Both the position numbers and the translations under genes were made by a program. A stretch of DNA of 64,000 nucleotides from positions 27,050 through 91,049 of the forward strand of contig NZ_WOEY01000152.1 in the NCBI RefSeq assembly GCF_013177695.1, given 5' to 3'. Under the pieces are notes generated by a model, which was given only the letters and a program-made list of their open reading frames with translations, searched no databases and was not told the origin of the DNA. This stretch comes from Paraburkholderia solitsugae. GTDB taxonomy: Bacteria; Pseudomonadota; Gammaproteobacteria; Burkholderiales; Burkholderiaceae. Of the stretch, positions 1 to 7,609 are shown in pieces. How positions within the stretch are numbered: position 1 is the stretch's first letter; every line of letters starts with the position of its first letter.

Positions 1-24
1 GTCGGCATGATCCAGCGGTTCTGA
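1..24 (+). CDS. Possible 3' end of an upstream gene
   Basis: Frame 1 reads VGMIQRF and then a TGA stop at 22-24. If the operon upstream continues into the window this would be the C-terminus of its last gene, but seven residues are too few to assign a family, and the frame may be chance. Confidence 0.2.
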   Translation, partial: VGMIQRF

Positions 25-244
25 TACTGCGGAACATCGGCGGCTTTTCCGCAGCGGACGGGGTTGGTCTGCATTGCACACCGGGTGTGCGACCGATCCT
101 GTTCGTCTTTCCATGCAAACCAGTCATGCGGGTCATGCATGGCCGTGTCACAAATAGCATTTCACAGGGTACACGCCGCTGGATACCATGAATTCACAGC
201 AAACCGGATGCGGTAACGCGTTAAAGAGAATAGGGAGTGGAGAC

Positions 245-739
245 ATGTTCGATACGGTGAGTGAATCCGATTTCAAGTCGGCCATGAAGAATCTGGCTGC
301 GGGTGTCACGTTGATTACCAGTGTTTCGAATACGAAGCGCGGCGGCATGACCGCCACGGCGGTATGTTCGCTTTCAGCGGCGCCGGCGCAACTGATCGTT
401 TGTGTGAACCGCCAGAACTCGACCCATCAGATGATCGTGCAAAGCCGCAAGTTCTGTGTGAACGTGCTGGCGGCGGATCAGAGCGAGGTTGCCCAGCTTT
501 TCTCGAATCACCATGCCCGCACGGAGCGCTTTGAGCGCGGTCAGTGGTCGATGCTGAAGACCGGTGCGCCGGTGCTGATGGATGCGCTGGTCGCCTTCGA
601 TTGCGAGCTCGGTGAAGCGATTGAATCCGGTACGCATTCGATTTTCGTTGGCCGCGTGGTGGACGTCCATGCGCGCGAACAGTCTTCGCCGCTGCTTTAT
701 TACCGCAGTGGCTATACCGGCATTTCGGCACATGCCTGA
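245..739 (+). CDS. Flavin reductase (HpaC/HsaB-type), small component of a two-component monooxygenase
   Basis: 164-residue protein of the FMN-binding split-barrel flavin reductase family, which uses NAD(P)H to make free reduced flavin for a partner oxygenase in the cytoplasm. Visible family features are the N-terminal AAGVTLITS segment, GMTATAVCSLSAAPAQLIVCVN and the C-terminal GTHSIFVGRVVDV with a YYRSGY tail. The ATG at 245 follows GGGAGTGGAGAC, a good ribosome site; the frame is open back to 188 but without an equally good start. The HsaA-like oxygenase begins 52 bases downstream, so the two almost certainly work together. First gene of a tightly packed operon running to 9253. Confidence 0.85.
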   Translation: MFDTVSESDFKSAMKNLAAGVTLITSVSNTKRGGMTATAVCSLSAAPAQLIVCVNRQNSTHQMIVQSRKFCVNVLAADQSEVAQLFSNHHARTERFERGQWSMLKTGAPVLMDALVAFDCELGEAIESGTHSIFVGRVVDVHAREQSSPLLYYRSGYTGISAHA

Positions 740-791
740 TGGTGGGGCACCACGTCAACCAATCACAAACCGCTAATCACCAGGGTTAAAG

Positions 792-2018
792 ATGGCTACT
801 GAGCAAGTTATTGAAAGCAACGGGCGGGCACCGCTTCCTTCGTACCGCATGGTCGACGACAGCTGGATGAATGACGCAGAGCGCAGGTTGTTCAGTGAGG
901 CGCTGGACCTCGTCGGCGTCCTGAAGGAACGCGAAGGTGACTGCATGCGCGAGCGCAACGTGCCGAAGGCTACCGTGGACCGGTTCCGCGAAACTGGCCT
1001 GTCGAGGATCCTGCAGCCGAAACGTTATGGGGGGATGCAGAGCTCGCCGCTGTTGCTCTCGCGTGTGGTGGAAGAGCTGGCGATGGGTTGCCCGTCAAGT
1101 GCATGGGTCCTCTCGGTATTCGGCGAGCATGCCTGGGTCGTGGGCTGTTTCCCGGAGCAGGCGCAGGACGATGTGTGGGGTGCGAATCCTCTCGCGGTGG
1201 TCGCCTCGAGTCTGGCACCGCGCGCGACGGCGCAGCCGGCGAAGGGGGGCTACCGGATTACCGGTACCTATCCGTTTGCAAGCGGCTGCAGGCATGCTGA
1301 GTGGCTGATCGTCGGTGCCTGGGTGGAGCATGACGGCGGGCGTTCGCTCCAGTACATGCTCGTACCGATGTCTGAGGTGACGATCCTCGATGACTGGCAG
1401 ACGCTCGGCCTGCGTGGTACCGGCAGCAATACCGTGGCGCTCAATGACGTGTTCGTACGAGAGCATCGCATGGTCAGCGATGCGGGGCTGAAGAAAGGGG
1501 AGACGCCCGGCAGTGCCGTGCACCCCGACTATCCCCTGCTGAAGGCGCCACGCGCCGCATTCGCGATCTTCACGCAACTGCCGGTCACGCTTGCGCTGGC
1601 GCGCCTGGTGCTCGAGCACACCGGTCTCACGATGCGCGGACGCGTATCACGCGGCATGACGACGCTGTCCGATTCGCAGATTATCCAGTGCAAGCTTGGC
1701 GAGGCTTCTGCGGACATCGATGCCGCGATCTTTGTGGCACACCGCCGTCACAGACACGTGGCCGACCTGATCGCGTCTGGCAGGAGCGTGTCAGTCGAAG
1801 ATGCACAGGCTGCCCATCGCGATTCGGTGTGGGCGAACCGGGTGGCGCGTCGCGGCATCGAGACGCTGGTGTCGGCGACCAGTGCAGAGATTGTGCACGA
1901 CCGTAATCCCCTGCAGTCGTGGTACCGCGATTCGCTGACCACGGGTTCGCATTTCGGCGCGAACTGGGATGCCGCGATGGTTCCTTACGGTCGCATGCTG
2001 CTTGGCATGACAGGCTGA
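792..2018 (+). CDS. Flavin-dependent monooxygenase, oxygenase component (HsaA-like, acyl-CoA dehydrogenase fold)
   Basis: 408-residue protein of the group D flavin monooxygenases, which share the acyl-CoA dehydrogenase fold and hydroxylate phenols with FMNH2/FADH2 from a reductase. The segments ETGLSRILQPKRYGG, GYRITGTYPFASGC and LGLRGTGSNTVALNDVFV match the HsaA (3-hydroxy-9,10-seco-steroid hydroxylase) subfamily rather than true acyl-CoA dehydrogenases. The length is normal for the family. Placed directly after a flavin reductase and before ring-cleavage-type genes, it most likely ortho-hydroxylates a phenol to a catechol. The substrate cannot be read from the sequence; steroid-derived phenols are only one option. 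Confidence 0.8.
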   Translation: MATEQVIESNGRAPLPSYRMVDDSWMNDAERRLFSEALDLVGVLKEREGDCMRERNVPKATVDRFRETGLSRILQPKRYGGMQSSPLLLSRVVEELAMGCPSSAWVLSVFGEHAWVVGCFPEQAQDDVWGANPLAVVASSLAPRATAQPAKGGYRITGTYPFASGCRHAEWLIVGAWVEHDGGRSLQYMLVPMSEVTILDDWQTLGLRGTGSNTVALNDVFVREHRMVSDAGLKKGETPGSAVHPDYPLLKAPRAAFAIFTQLPVTLALARLVLEHTGLTMRGRVSRGMTTLSDSQIIQCKLGEASADIDAAIFVAHRRHRHVADLIASGRSVSVEDAQAAHRDSVWANRVARRGIETLVSATSAEIVHDRNPLQSWYRDSLTTGSHFGANWDAAMVPYGRMLLGMTG

Positions 2019-2069
2019 TCAGGTGCGGAAGTCACTTTTGTGCAGGGAAACTTACAAGGGGCAGTGAAG

Positions 2070-2960
2070 ATGATTGAGCAAATGGAAGGTATTGATGTTC
2101 AGGACGTCGTCTATCTGAAGCACGACGACGTGGAACTGCTCGCGCGCGTGTATACGCCGCAGGGCCAAGGCCAATTTCCCACAGTGATCGAGCTGCATGG
2201 TGGTGCCTGGAGCAAGTTCGACCGCACGCGCGGCAAGGCGGTCCACGAAGCGCTGGCGCGTTCGGGTCTGGTGGTGGTGTCGCTCGATTTCCGCCAGGGC
2301 GTGCAGGGCGCCTATCCGAAATCGCCGTCCGACATCAATTACGGCATTCGTTGGCTCAAGGCCAATGCCGCGCATTTCAAGGTCGATGCCGAACGCATCG
2401 GCCTGTCCGGCAATTCGAGTGGGGGCCATCTGGGCATGCTCGTCGCGATGCGTCCGCATGATGCGCAGTATGCATCGATTCCGCTGCCGCTGGGCTCGCC
2501 GGACGTCGATGCTTCCGTCCGGTGTATCTCGATGCTGTGGCCAGTCATCAATCCGTCCGGCCGCTACCGGTACGCCAAGCGACTGTTGGCCGAAGGCAAT
2601 GCGCCGGAATGGGCCGCAGAGGTGATCGGACTACACGACGGTTACTGGAAGAGCGAAGAGAACATGAAGGAAGGCAGCCCGACCCTGATTCTTGAGCGCG
2701 GCGAACCGGTCTATCTGCCGCCCGCCCTGTGGGTCCTCGCCACCGACGACGACGTGCACAACTACCACGATATCGAATCGGAAGTGCCGGGCACAGAAGC
2801 TGACCGCTTCATGCAGCGCTACAGGGAGGCCGGCGGCGAGATCGAACTGGCGGTCTTTGAAGCGCCGATGATGTTCACGACGATGCACCCGACGCTGCCG
2901 GCCTCGGTGGCTGCCACGCAGAAGGTGGTGGATTTCGCACATCAGCATCTGTCACGGTAA
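2070..2960 (+). CDS. Alpha/beta-hydrolase (HSL-like esterase)
   Basis: About 296 residues. The oxyanion motif HGGAW and the nucleophile elbow GNSSGG (Ser) mark the hormone-sensitive-lipase-like esterase/carboxylesterase branch of the alpha/beta-hydrolase fold. I prefer the ATG at 2070, preceded by AAGGGGCAGTGAAG, over the in-frame GTG at 2040. No signal peptide is visible, so it is probably cytosolic. In an operon with a Baeyer-Villiger monooxygenase an esterase is expected, because the oxygenase turns ketones into esters or lactones that must be hydrolysed; hydrolysis of a ring-cleavage product is the alternative. Confidence 0.75.
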   Translation: MIEQMEGIDVQDVVYLKHDDVELLARVYTPQGQGQFPTVIELHGGAWSKFDRTRGKAVHEALARSGLVVVSLDFRQGVQGAYPKSPSDINYGIRWLKANAAHFKVDAERIGLSGNSSGGHLGMLVAMRPHDAQYASIPLPLGSPDVDASVRCISMLWPVINPSGRYRYAKRLLAEGNAPEWAAEVIGLHDGYWKSEENMKEGSPTLILERGEPVYLPPALWVLATDDDVHNYHDIESEVPGTEADRFMQRYREAGGEIELAVFEAPMMFTTMHPTLPASVAATQKVVDFAHQHLSR

Positions 2961-3036
2961 TGGCGTTGCCGTGGCGGCACCAGCGTGCCGCCACACAGAG
3001 GCATGTGAACTGGACAAAACACGGAGACGGACAAGC

Positions 3037-4209
3037 ATGAATACACAGGATCGGTACGACGTGGGTGGCGTGATGTTTGCACGCCCGTTCAAGGCAGTGC
3101 GGTTGGGGCATCTCGGTCTCTGGTGCGAAAATACGGAAGGCAGCCCGGACAGGCTCGTCGATATGTTCGGATTGCGGCAGACCGAACGGCTGGTCGGCAA
3201 GGAGGGCCAGCTGCTCGGATGTTTCACGACCTGCAATACGGATCACCACGCACTGGTGGCCATCGACCCGGGTACCGCAGACCCCGTCCGGCGCCAGTAC
3301 TACGATGCTGGCGTCACCCTGAACCAGATTTCGTTCCAGGTGAACAGCCTGCGCGAAGTCAACGAGGCACATCGTTTCTTCAAGAAGCACGGCGTCAAGA
3401 TCAGCCGTATCGGCCGCGACCTGCCGGGCAGCAACTGGGCGGTGTATGCCTTCGACCCGGACGGCCATCGCGTCGAGCTGTTCTACGGCATGGAGCAGGT
3501 TGGCTGGAACGGCGTGAGCAAGCCGGAGACGATGTACAACCATCTGCCGTATGCCGAGTTCGAGCTACCGCAGCGGCCGGAAGTGCTTGAGGTTCAGGAA
3601 GCCCGCGACAAGGGCATCGACCTGCTCTCGGGCTTCGGCCGCGAGTCGGCGCTGCCGTACCGCTACGACGTGGGCGGCGTGCTGCTGCAGCGCCCGTTCA
3701 AGGTCAGCGCGGTCGGTCCAGTGCGTATTTTCGTCAACGATATCGACACCTCGGAGCGCTTCTACACCGGGATCTTCGGTCTGACGAAATCGGAAGAGGT
3801 GGTTTATGGCGGCGAACGCTGCGTGTTCCTTCGTGCGGGTGCTGAGCACCATAGCGTTGCGCTGATTCCGGTCGCACTTCGATCCAGGCTGGAGATGAGC
3901 CCACTGACGACGCTGATGAGCTTCGGTCTGCGCGTTCAGACATACCAGCAACTGAAGGACGCCCGAAACTTCCTGCGCGAGTCCGGGCTGAAGGAAATCC
4001 GCCTGCCGGTCGAGCTGCATCCTGGCATCGACTACGCAGTGCATTTCATGTTCGATGAACTGCATTGCGTCCAGCTCTACTTCGAAATGGATCACTTCGG
4101 ATCTGACTCAACGACGCGCGAGCGTGTTGCTCATGACTCCTGGCCCGAGCATCTGGACGGGTCCGCATCGAGTTTCGCGGCCCAACTGCGCCAGGGCCCG
4201 CTGGCTTGA
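3037..4209 (+). CDS. Two-domain VOC protein, probable extradiol-type dioxygenase
   Basis: 390 residues with two vicinal-oxygen-chelate halves. Each half opens with the same signature, RYDVGGVxxxRPFK, near residues 5 and 213, so the protein shows an internal duplication. In the first half a His (LGHLGLW), a second His (TDHHALVAI) and a Glu (HRVELFYG) are spaced like the 2-His-1-Glu iron site of type I extradiol dioxygenases. In the second half the first His is replaced (GPVRIFV), while later His and Glu candidates remain. ATG 3037 follows ACGGAGACGGACAAGC; the frame is open to 2971. The neighbouring FAH hydrolase fits processing of a ring-cleavage product. Confidence 0.7.
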   Translation: MNTQDRYDVGGVMFARPFKAVRLGHLGLWCENTEGSPDRLVDMFGLRQTERLVGKEGQLLGCFTTCNTDHHALVAIDPGTADPVRRQYYDAGVTLNQISFQVNSLREVNEAHRFFKKHGVKISRIGRDLPGSNWAVYAFDPDGHRVELFYGMEQVGWNGVSKPETMYNHLPYAEFELPQRPEVLEVQEARDKGIDLLSGFGRESALPYRYDVGGVLLQRPFKVSAVGPVRIFVNDIDTSERFYTGIFGLTKSEEVVYGGERCVFLRAGAEHHSVALIPVALRSRLEMSPLTTLMSFGLRVQTYQQLKDARNFLRESGLKEIRLPVELHPGIDYAVHFMFDELHCVQLYFEMDHFGSDSTTRERVAHDSWPEHLDGSASSFAAQLRQGPLA

Positions 4210-4215
4210 GCACGC

Positions 4216-4244
4216 GCGAAACGGTGGATGCTCCACCGTTTCGC
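4216..4244. terminator. Strong hairpin between the VOC and FAH genes
   Basis: A perfect 13-bp stem (4216-4228 with 4232-4244) closed by a TGC loop lies just after the stop at 4209. There is no T-run behind it, so it is more likely an attenuator or RNA-stabilising/processing hairpin inside the operon than a full rho-independent terminator. Confidence 0.5.
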
Positions 4245-4315
4245 AATACCGGATCGTCCAGGGAGACGGGTCTATCCATGGTTCGAGATACCTATCCATT
4301 CAATCAGGATAACGA

Positions 4316-5173
4316 ATGACTAAAATGAAGCTGGCAAGTTTTGAAATCGAGGGCGCAATGAGCTATGGGGCGGTGATGGAAGGTGGCATCGTCGATCTGA
4401 AGCGCCTTTGTGACAGTGGTTATGCCGATCTCAGATCGGTCCTTGCGGCGGATGCGATCGCGGAACTGGCTGCATTGCTCGTAGGTCGTCAGGCCGATTA
4501 TCCGTTGGATCGCGTGACGCTTCTTCCGGTCATCCCGAACCCCGGAAAGATCTGGTGCTGCGGCCTCAACTATTACGAGCACGTCGAAGAGTGCGGCGCG
4601 AAGCCGGCCAATGCGCCACTGTTCTTCCTGCGCACGGCCAGCTCGCAGGCTGCTCACGGTGCGCCGGTGATGCGTCCGCACGAATCGGAGCAGCTCGATT
4701 TTGAAGGCGAACTGGCCATTGTGATTGGCAAGCCGGGCCGCCGTATTGCGCTGGAGGACGCGCATCGCCATGTGGCCGGTTACGCCTGCTACAACGACGT
4801 CAGTGTGCGCGACTGGCAGCTGCGCACACCCCAGTGGGATGTTGGCAAGAACTTCTGGCGCACGGGCAGCTTCGGTCCCTGGCTCGTCACGGCTGACGAG
4901 ATCCCTTTCGGCAGCGATCTGGCGCTCGTGACGCGTCTGAACGGCGCCGAGGTACAGCGTTCCTCGACGCGCATGATGATCCACGACATTGCCGCGCAGA
5001 TCGCTTACCTGTCCACGATTGCGCCGCTCGAGGCGGGCGACGTGATCGTGACCGGTACGCCGGGGGGCATCGGCGCCATGCGCAAGCCGCCGCTCTGGAT
5101 AAAGGATGGCGACACGGTGGAAGTCGAGATCGAAGGCATCGGTGTGCTGCGCAACACGGTTGCCGCCGATTGA
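4316..5173 (+). CDS. Fumarylacetoacetate hydrolase family protein
   Basis: 285 residues. The FAH fold is recognised from GLNYYEHVEEC, the metal-ligand segment DFEGELAIVIG, YNDVSVRDWQ and the closing VIVTGTPGGIGAMRKPP. Members hydrolyse C-C bonds in beta-diketo acids (fumarylpyruvate, acylpyruvates) or decarboxylate/hydrate meta-cleavage products, using a divalent metal. Directly downstream of the VOC dioxygenase-like gene, it likely acts on that enzyme's product. Start at 4316 (ATGACTAAAATG); the ribosome site is modest (CAGGATAACGA). Confidence 0.85.
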   Translation: MTKMKLASFEIEGAMSYGAVMEGGIVDLKRLCDSGYADLRSVLAADAIAELAALLVGRQADYPLDRVTLLPVIPNPGKIWCCGLNYYEHVEECGAKPANAPLFFLRTASSQAAHGAPVMRPHESEQLDFEGELAIVIGKPGRRIALEDAHRHVAGYACYNDVSVRDWQLRTPQWDVGKNFWRTGSFGPWLVTADEIPFGSDLALVTRLNGAEVQRSSTRMMIHDIAAQIAYLSTIAPLEAGDVIVTGTPGGIGAMRKPPLWIKDGDTVEVEIEGIGVLRNTVAAD

Positions 5174-5253
5174 GCAGGGTGGTTTGCGCCCGCGGTGGTC
5201 TGGACCGGTAAAGGCAGCCGGATGAAGAGCAACAGGATGAAACAGGGATCTGA

Positions 5254-5979
5254 ATGAGCGAAGAGAGCGCAAATAGCGGGCTCATTTATGAGCTCGACGG
5301 GCGCGTAGCCACGATCACGCTCGACGCACCTCAGCGCGGTAATGCTTTGTCGATTCCGATGATGCACGCGTTTCGTGCCGCGTTGCGGGCGGCGCAGCAG
5401 GAGCCGGACGTGGCCCTGATCGTGTTGCGCGCCAGCGGCAAGCATTTCTGCACGGGTGCCGATCTCAAGTGGGCCGGCGCGCTTGCCGAGGGCAACGAGG
5501 CGCAGTGGCGAGAGGGCAACGAGGCACTGGTGGCCGTGCTGCTCGAATTTTACGGGCTGTCGAAGCCGGTTGTGGCGCGTGTGCACGGCACGGTGCTCGG
5601 GGGCGCGGTCGCCGTGCTGTGCTTGTGCGATGACGTGATTGCGGTAGGTGAGGTCAACTGGCGCCTGCCCGAACTGAAGCTCGGCATCGTGCCGTCGGCG
5701 ATCGTGCCGGCGCTGCGTCAGGTCGCGAATCGCAGTGTTTTGCGGCGTCTGCTCTACGACGAACGACCGTGGAACAGCATGGATGCGCGGGGTTTCGGGA
5801 TCGTGACCGAGGTGGCGAGTCAGGAGACGCTCGACCTGCTCGTGCAGGCGCGTATCGATGCCTGGCTGGCCTTGCCGTCGGCAAGCTTTGCGGCGACCAA
5901 GAGCTGGATGCGAGAGCTCGATGCAGATGATTTCCGCAAGGCACTCGAACGCGGGCGTGCCCATGCGGCCTCCCTCTGA
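5254..5979 (+). CDS. Enoyl-CoA hydratase/isomerase family protein
   Basis: 241-residue crotonase-fold protein. The oxyanion-hole segments HFCTGADLKW and HGTVLGGAVAV are intact, and the PELKLGIVPSAIVP segment carries the usual Glu. Crotonases hydrate, isomerise or hydrolyse CoA thioesters. It ends only six bases before the acyl-CoA ligase gene, so the two are co-translated; the ligase probably supplies its CoA substrate. The precise reaction is not deducible. Confidence 0.85.
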   Translation: MSEESANSGLIYELDGRVATITLDAPQRGNALSIPMMHAFRAALRAAQQEPDVALIVLRASGKHFCTGADLKWAGALAEGNEAQWREGNEALVAVLLEFYGLSKPVVARVHGTVLGGAVAVLCLCDDVIAVGEVNWRLPELKLGIVPSAIVPALRQVANRSVLRRLLYDERPWNSMDARGFGIVTEVASQETLDLLVQARIDAWLALPSASFAATKSWMRELDADDFRKALERGRAHAASL

Positions 5980-5985
5980 ATCCTG

Positions 5986-7605
5986 ATGATGAGAATCGAC
6001 ATGCAAGCAAATCCTGTCACGGAGCGAATCAGTGCAGTCGCCGCCAGGCGCATGCAGCGCGGCCGTGAAATCGTTGCCGAGCTGAAGACGTTGGCCGGTC
6101 GTACCTATACGGGCCTGCTGCGCGAACGCGCGCAGCAGCGACTGGCGCAGCGGGCGCTGGTGTACAGGGGGCGCACGATGACGTATGCCGAACTGCTGGA
6201 CGCCGTCGATGGTGCTCGCCAGGTTCTGCGTGAGCGCGGCGTGGGTGAGCAGCAGGTGGTGGCCCTGCTGATGAACAACAGCGACCACTATATGGTCTGG
6301 TATCTGGCGGCGCTCGGGCTCGGGGCGGTGGCCGTGCCGCTGAACAACCGCCTGGTGGCGGGCGAGCTCGCATTCATTCTCGAGCACTCGCAAAGCGTCC
6401 TGACGATTACCGAGCCGGCATTTGCCACGGTGCTTGGCCAAGTTCGCGAGGCGCATGGTCTCGCGGTGCCGGATCTCGTGGTGGACGTCGAGACACCGGT
6501 GACGTTGGCGGGTGCGCGCAGGTATCAAGAGGAGCCGGACGTCGGTGCGAGCGCGCCGGCGGCCTTTTATTACACATCGGGAACCACGGGCAAGCCCAAG
6601 GGTGTGGTACATACGCATGCCTCGCTGATGGCCGACGCGATGCAATCGCCTGGCGCATGGGAATACGACCACGACCGCGCACGTCTGCTGGCCGTGACCC
6701 CGCTGTTCCATATCGCGGCACATACCTGCTTCTTCCCGGTGCTGTTCGTGGGCGGGACGCTCTACATCGATAACTACGGCACCGAACGTGCCATCGATCT
6801 GATTCGCCGCGAAAGCATCACGGCACTGTTCGCCGTGCCCTCGATCCTGATGCTGATGGTCGACAAGGCGCGTGTGCTCGGCGTCATCCTCGACAGCGTG
6901 CGGACCCTCGATTTCGGTGCCGCCCCGATGACGATCGCGAGGCTCGGCGAAGTCCAGGCGCTGTTTCCGAATGCCGCGCTCGTGCATGGCATGGGCCAGA
7001 CCGAGTCGGGCGGCACGCTCGTGACGCTGCCGGGCGACGTGGCGATGGAACGTGCCGGTTCGGTTGGCCTGCCGATGGCGGGTGTCGAAGTGGCGATCTT
7101 CGATGGCGACGATCGCGAAGTGCCTCGCGGCCAGGTTGGCGAACTCGTGGCGCGTGGGCCGAACGTGATGCTCGGCTATCTGCGCGACGAGGCGGCTACC
7201 GCGGCCACCCTGCGCAACGGCTGGTTGCATACGGGCGACCTCGGCTACCAGAGCGAGGAGGGGCTGATCACGCTGGTCGATCGCAAGAAGGACATGATTA
7301 TCCGCGGCGGCGAAAACATCTATTCGTGCGAGGTTGAGCAGGTGCTGCTCAAGCATCCGCTGGTCAAGGCCGCTGCTGTCGTCGGGCAACTCGACGCGCT
7401 ATTCGGCGAACAGGTGTGCGCGTTTGTCTCCACGGATCCGGAACTGAGACCGCCCAGCGTGGATGAGCTGCTCGCGCACTGTCGCGGCAGGCTCGCCGAT
7501 TACAAGGTGCCCGTGACGTTCCGCTTCATCGAGGAAATGCCGCTGACCTCGACCGGAAAGATCATGAAGGGCGAATTGCGTGCCATGTTGACTGCAACGG
7601 AGTAA
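5986..7605 (+). CDS. AMP-forming acyl-CoA synthetase/ligase
   Basis: 539 residues, ANL superfamily. The P-loop-like motif YYTSGTTGKPKG (near residue 190), HGMGQTESGG, GWLHTGDLGY, DRKKDMIIRGGENIYSCEVE and the C-terminal catalytic lysine region TSTGKIMKGEL are all present, so it should be active. It makes a CoA thioester from a carboxylic acid via an acyl-AMP. Start is taken at 5986; an alternative ATG at 6001 cannot be excluded. It overlaps functionally with the preceding crotonase and is followed four bases later by the Baeyer-Villiger oxygenase. Confidence 0.85.
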   Translation: MMRIDMQANPVTERISAVAARRMQRGREIVAELKTLAGRTYTGLLRERAQQRLAQRALVYRGRTMTYAELLDAVDGARQVLRERGVGEQQVVALLMNNSDHYMVWYLAALGLGAVAVPLNNRLVAGELAFILEHSQSVLTITEPAFATVLGQVREAHGLAVPDLVVDVETPVTLAGARRYQEEPDVGASAPAAFYYTSGTTGKPKGVVHTHASLMADAMQSPGAWEYDHDRARLLAVTPLFHIAAHTCFFPVLFVGGTLYIDNYGTERAIDLIRRESITALFAVPSILMLMVDKARVLGVILDSVRTLDFGAAPMTIARLGEVQALFPNAALVHGMGQTESGGTLVTLPGDVAMERAGSVGLPMAGVEVAIFDGDDREVPRGQVGELVARGPNVMLGYLRDEAATAATLRNGWLHTGDLGYQSEEGLITLVDRKKDMIIRGGENIYSCEVEQVLLKHPLVKAAAVVGQLDALFGEQVCAFVSTDPELRPPSVDELLAHCRGRLADYKVPVTFRFIEEMPLTSTGKIMKGELRAMLTATE

Positions 7606-7609
7606 CACG

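Noticed and set aside
5005..7389. 794-codon open frame on the minus strand
   Set aside because: It lies entirely opposite the FAH, crotonase and ligase genes, has His/Arg-rich composition and no motif; it is a GC-bias shadow.
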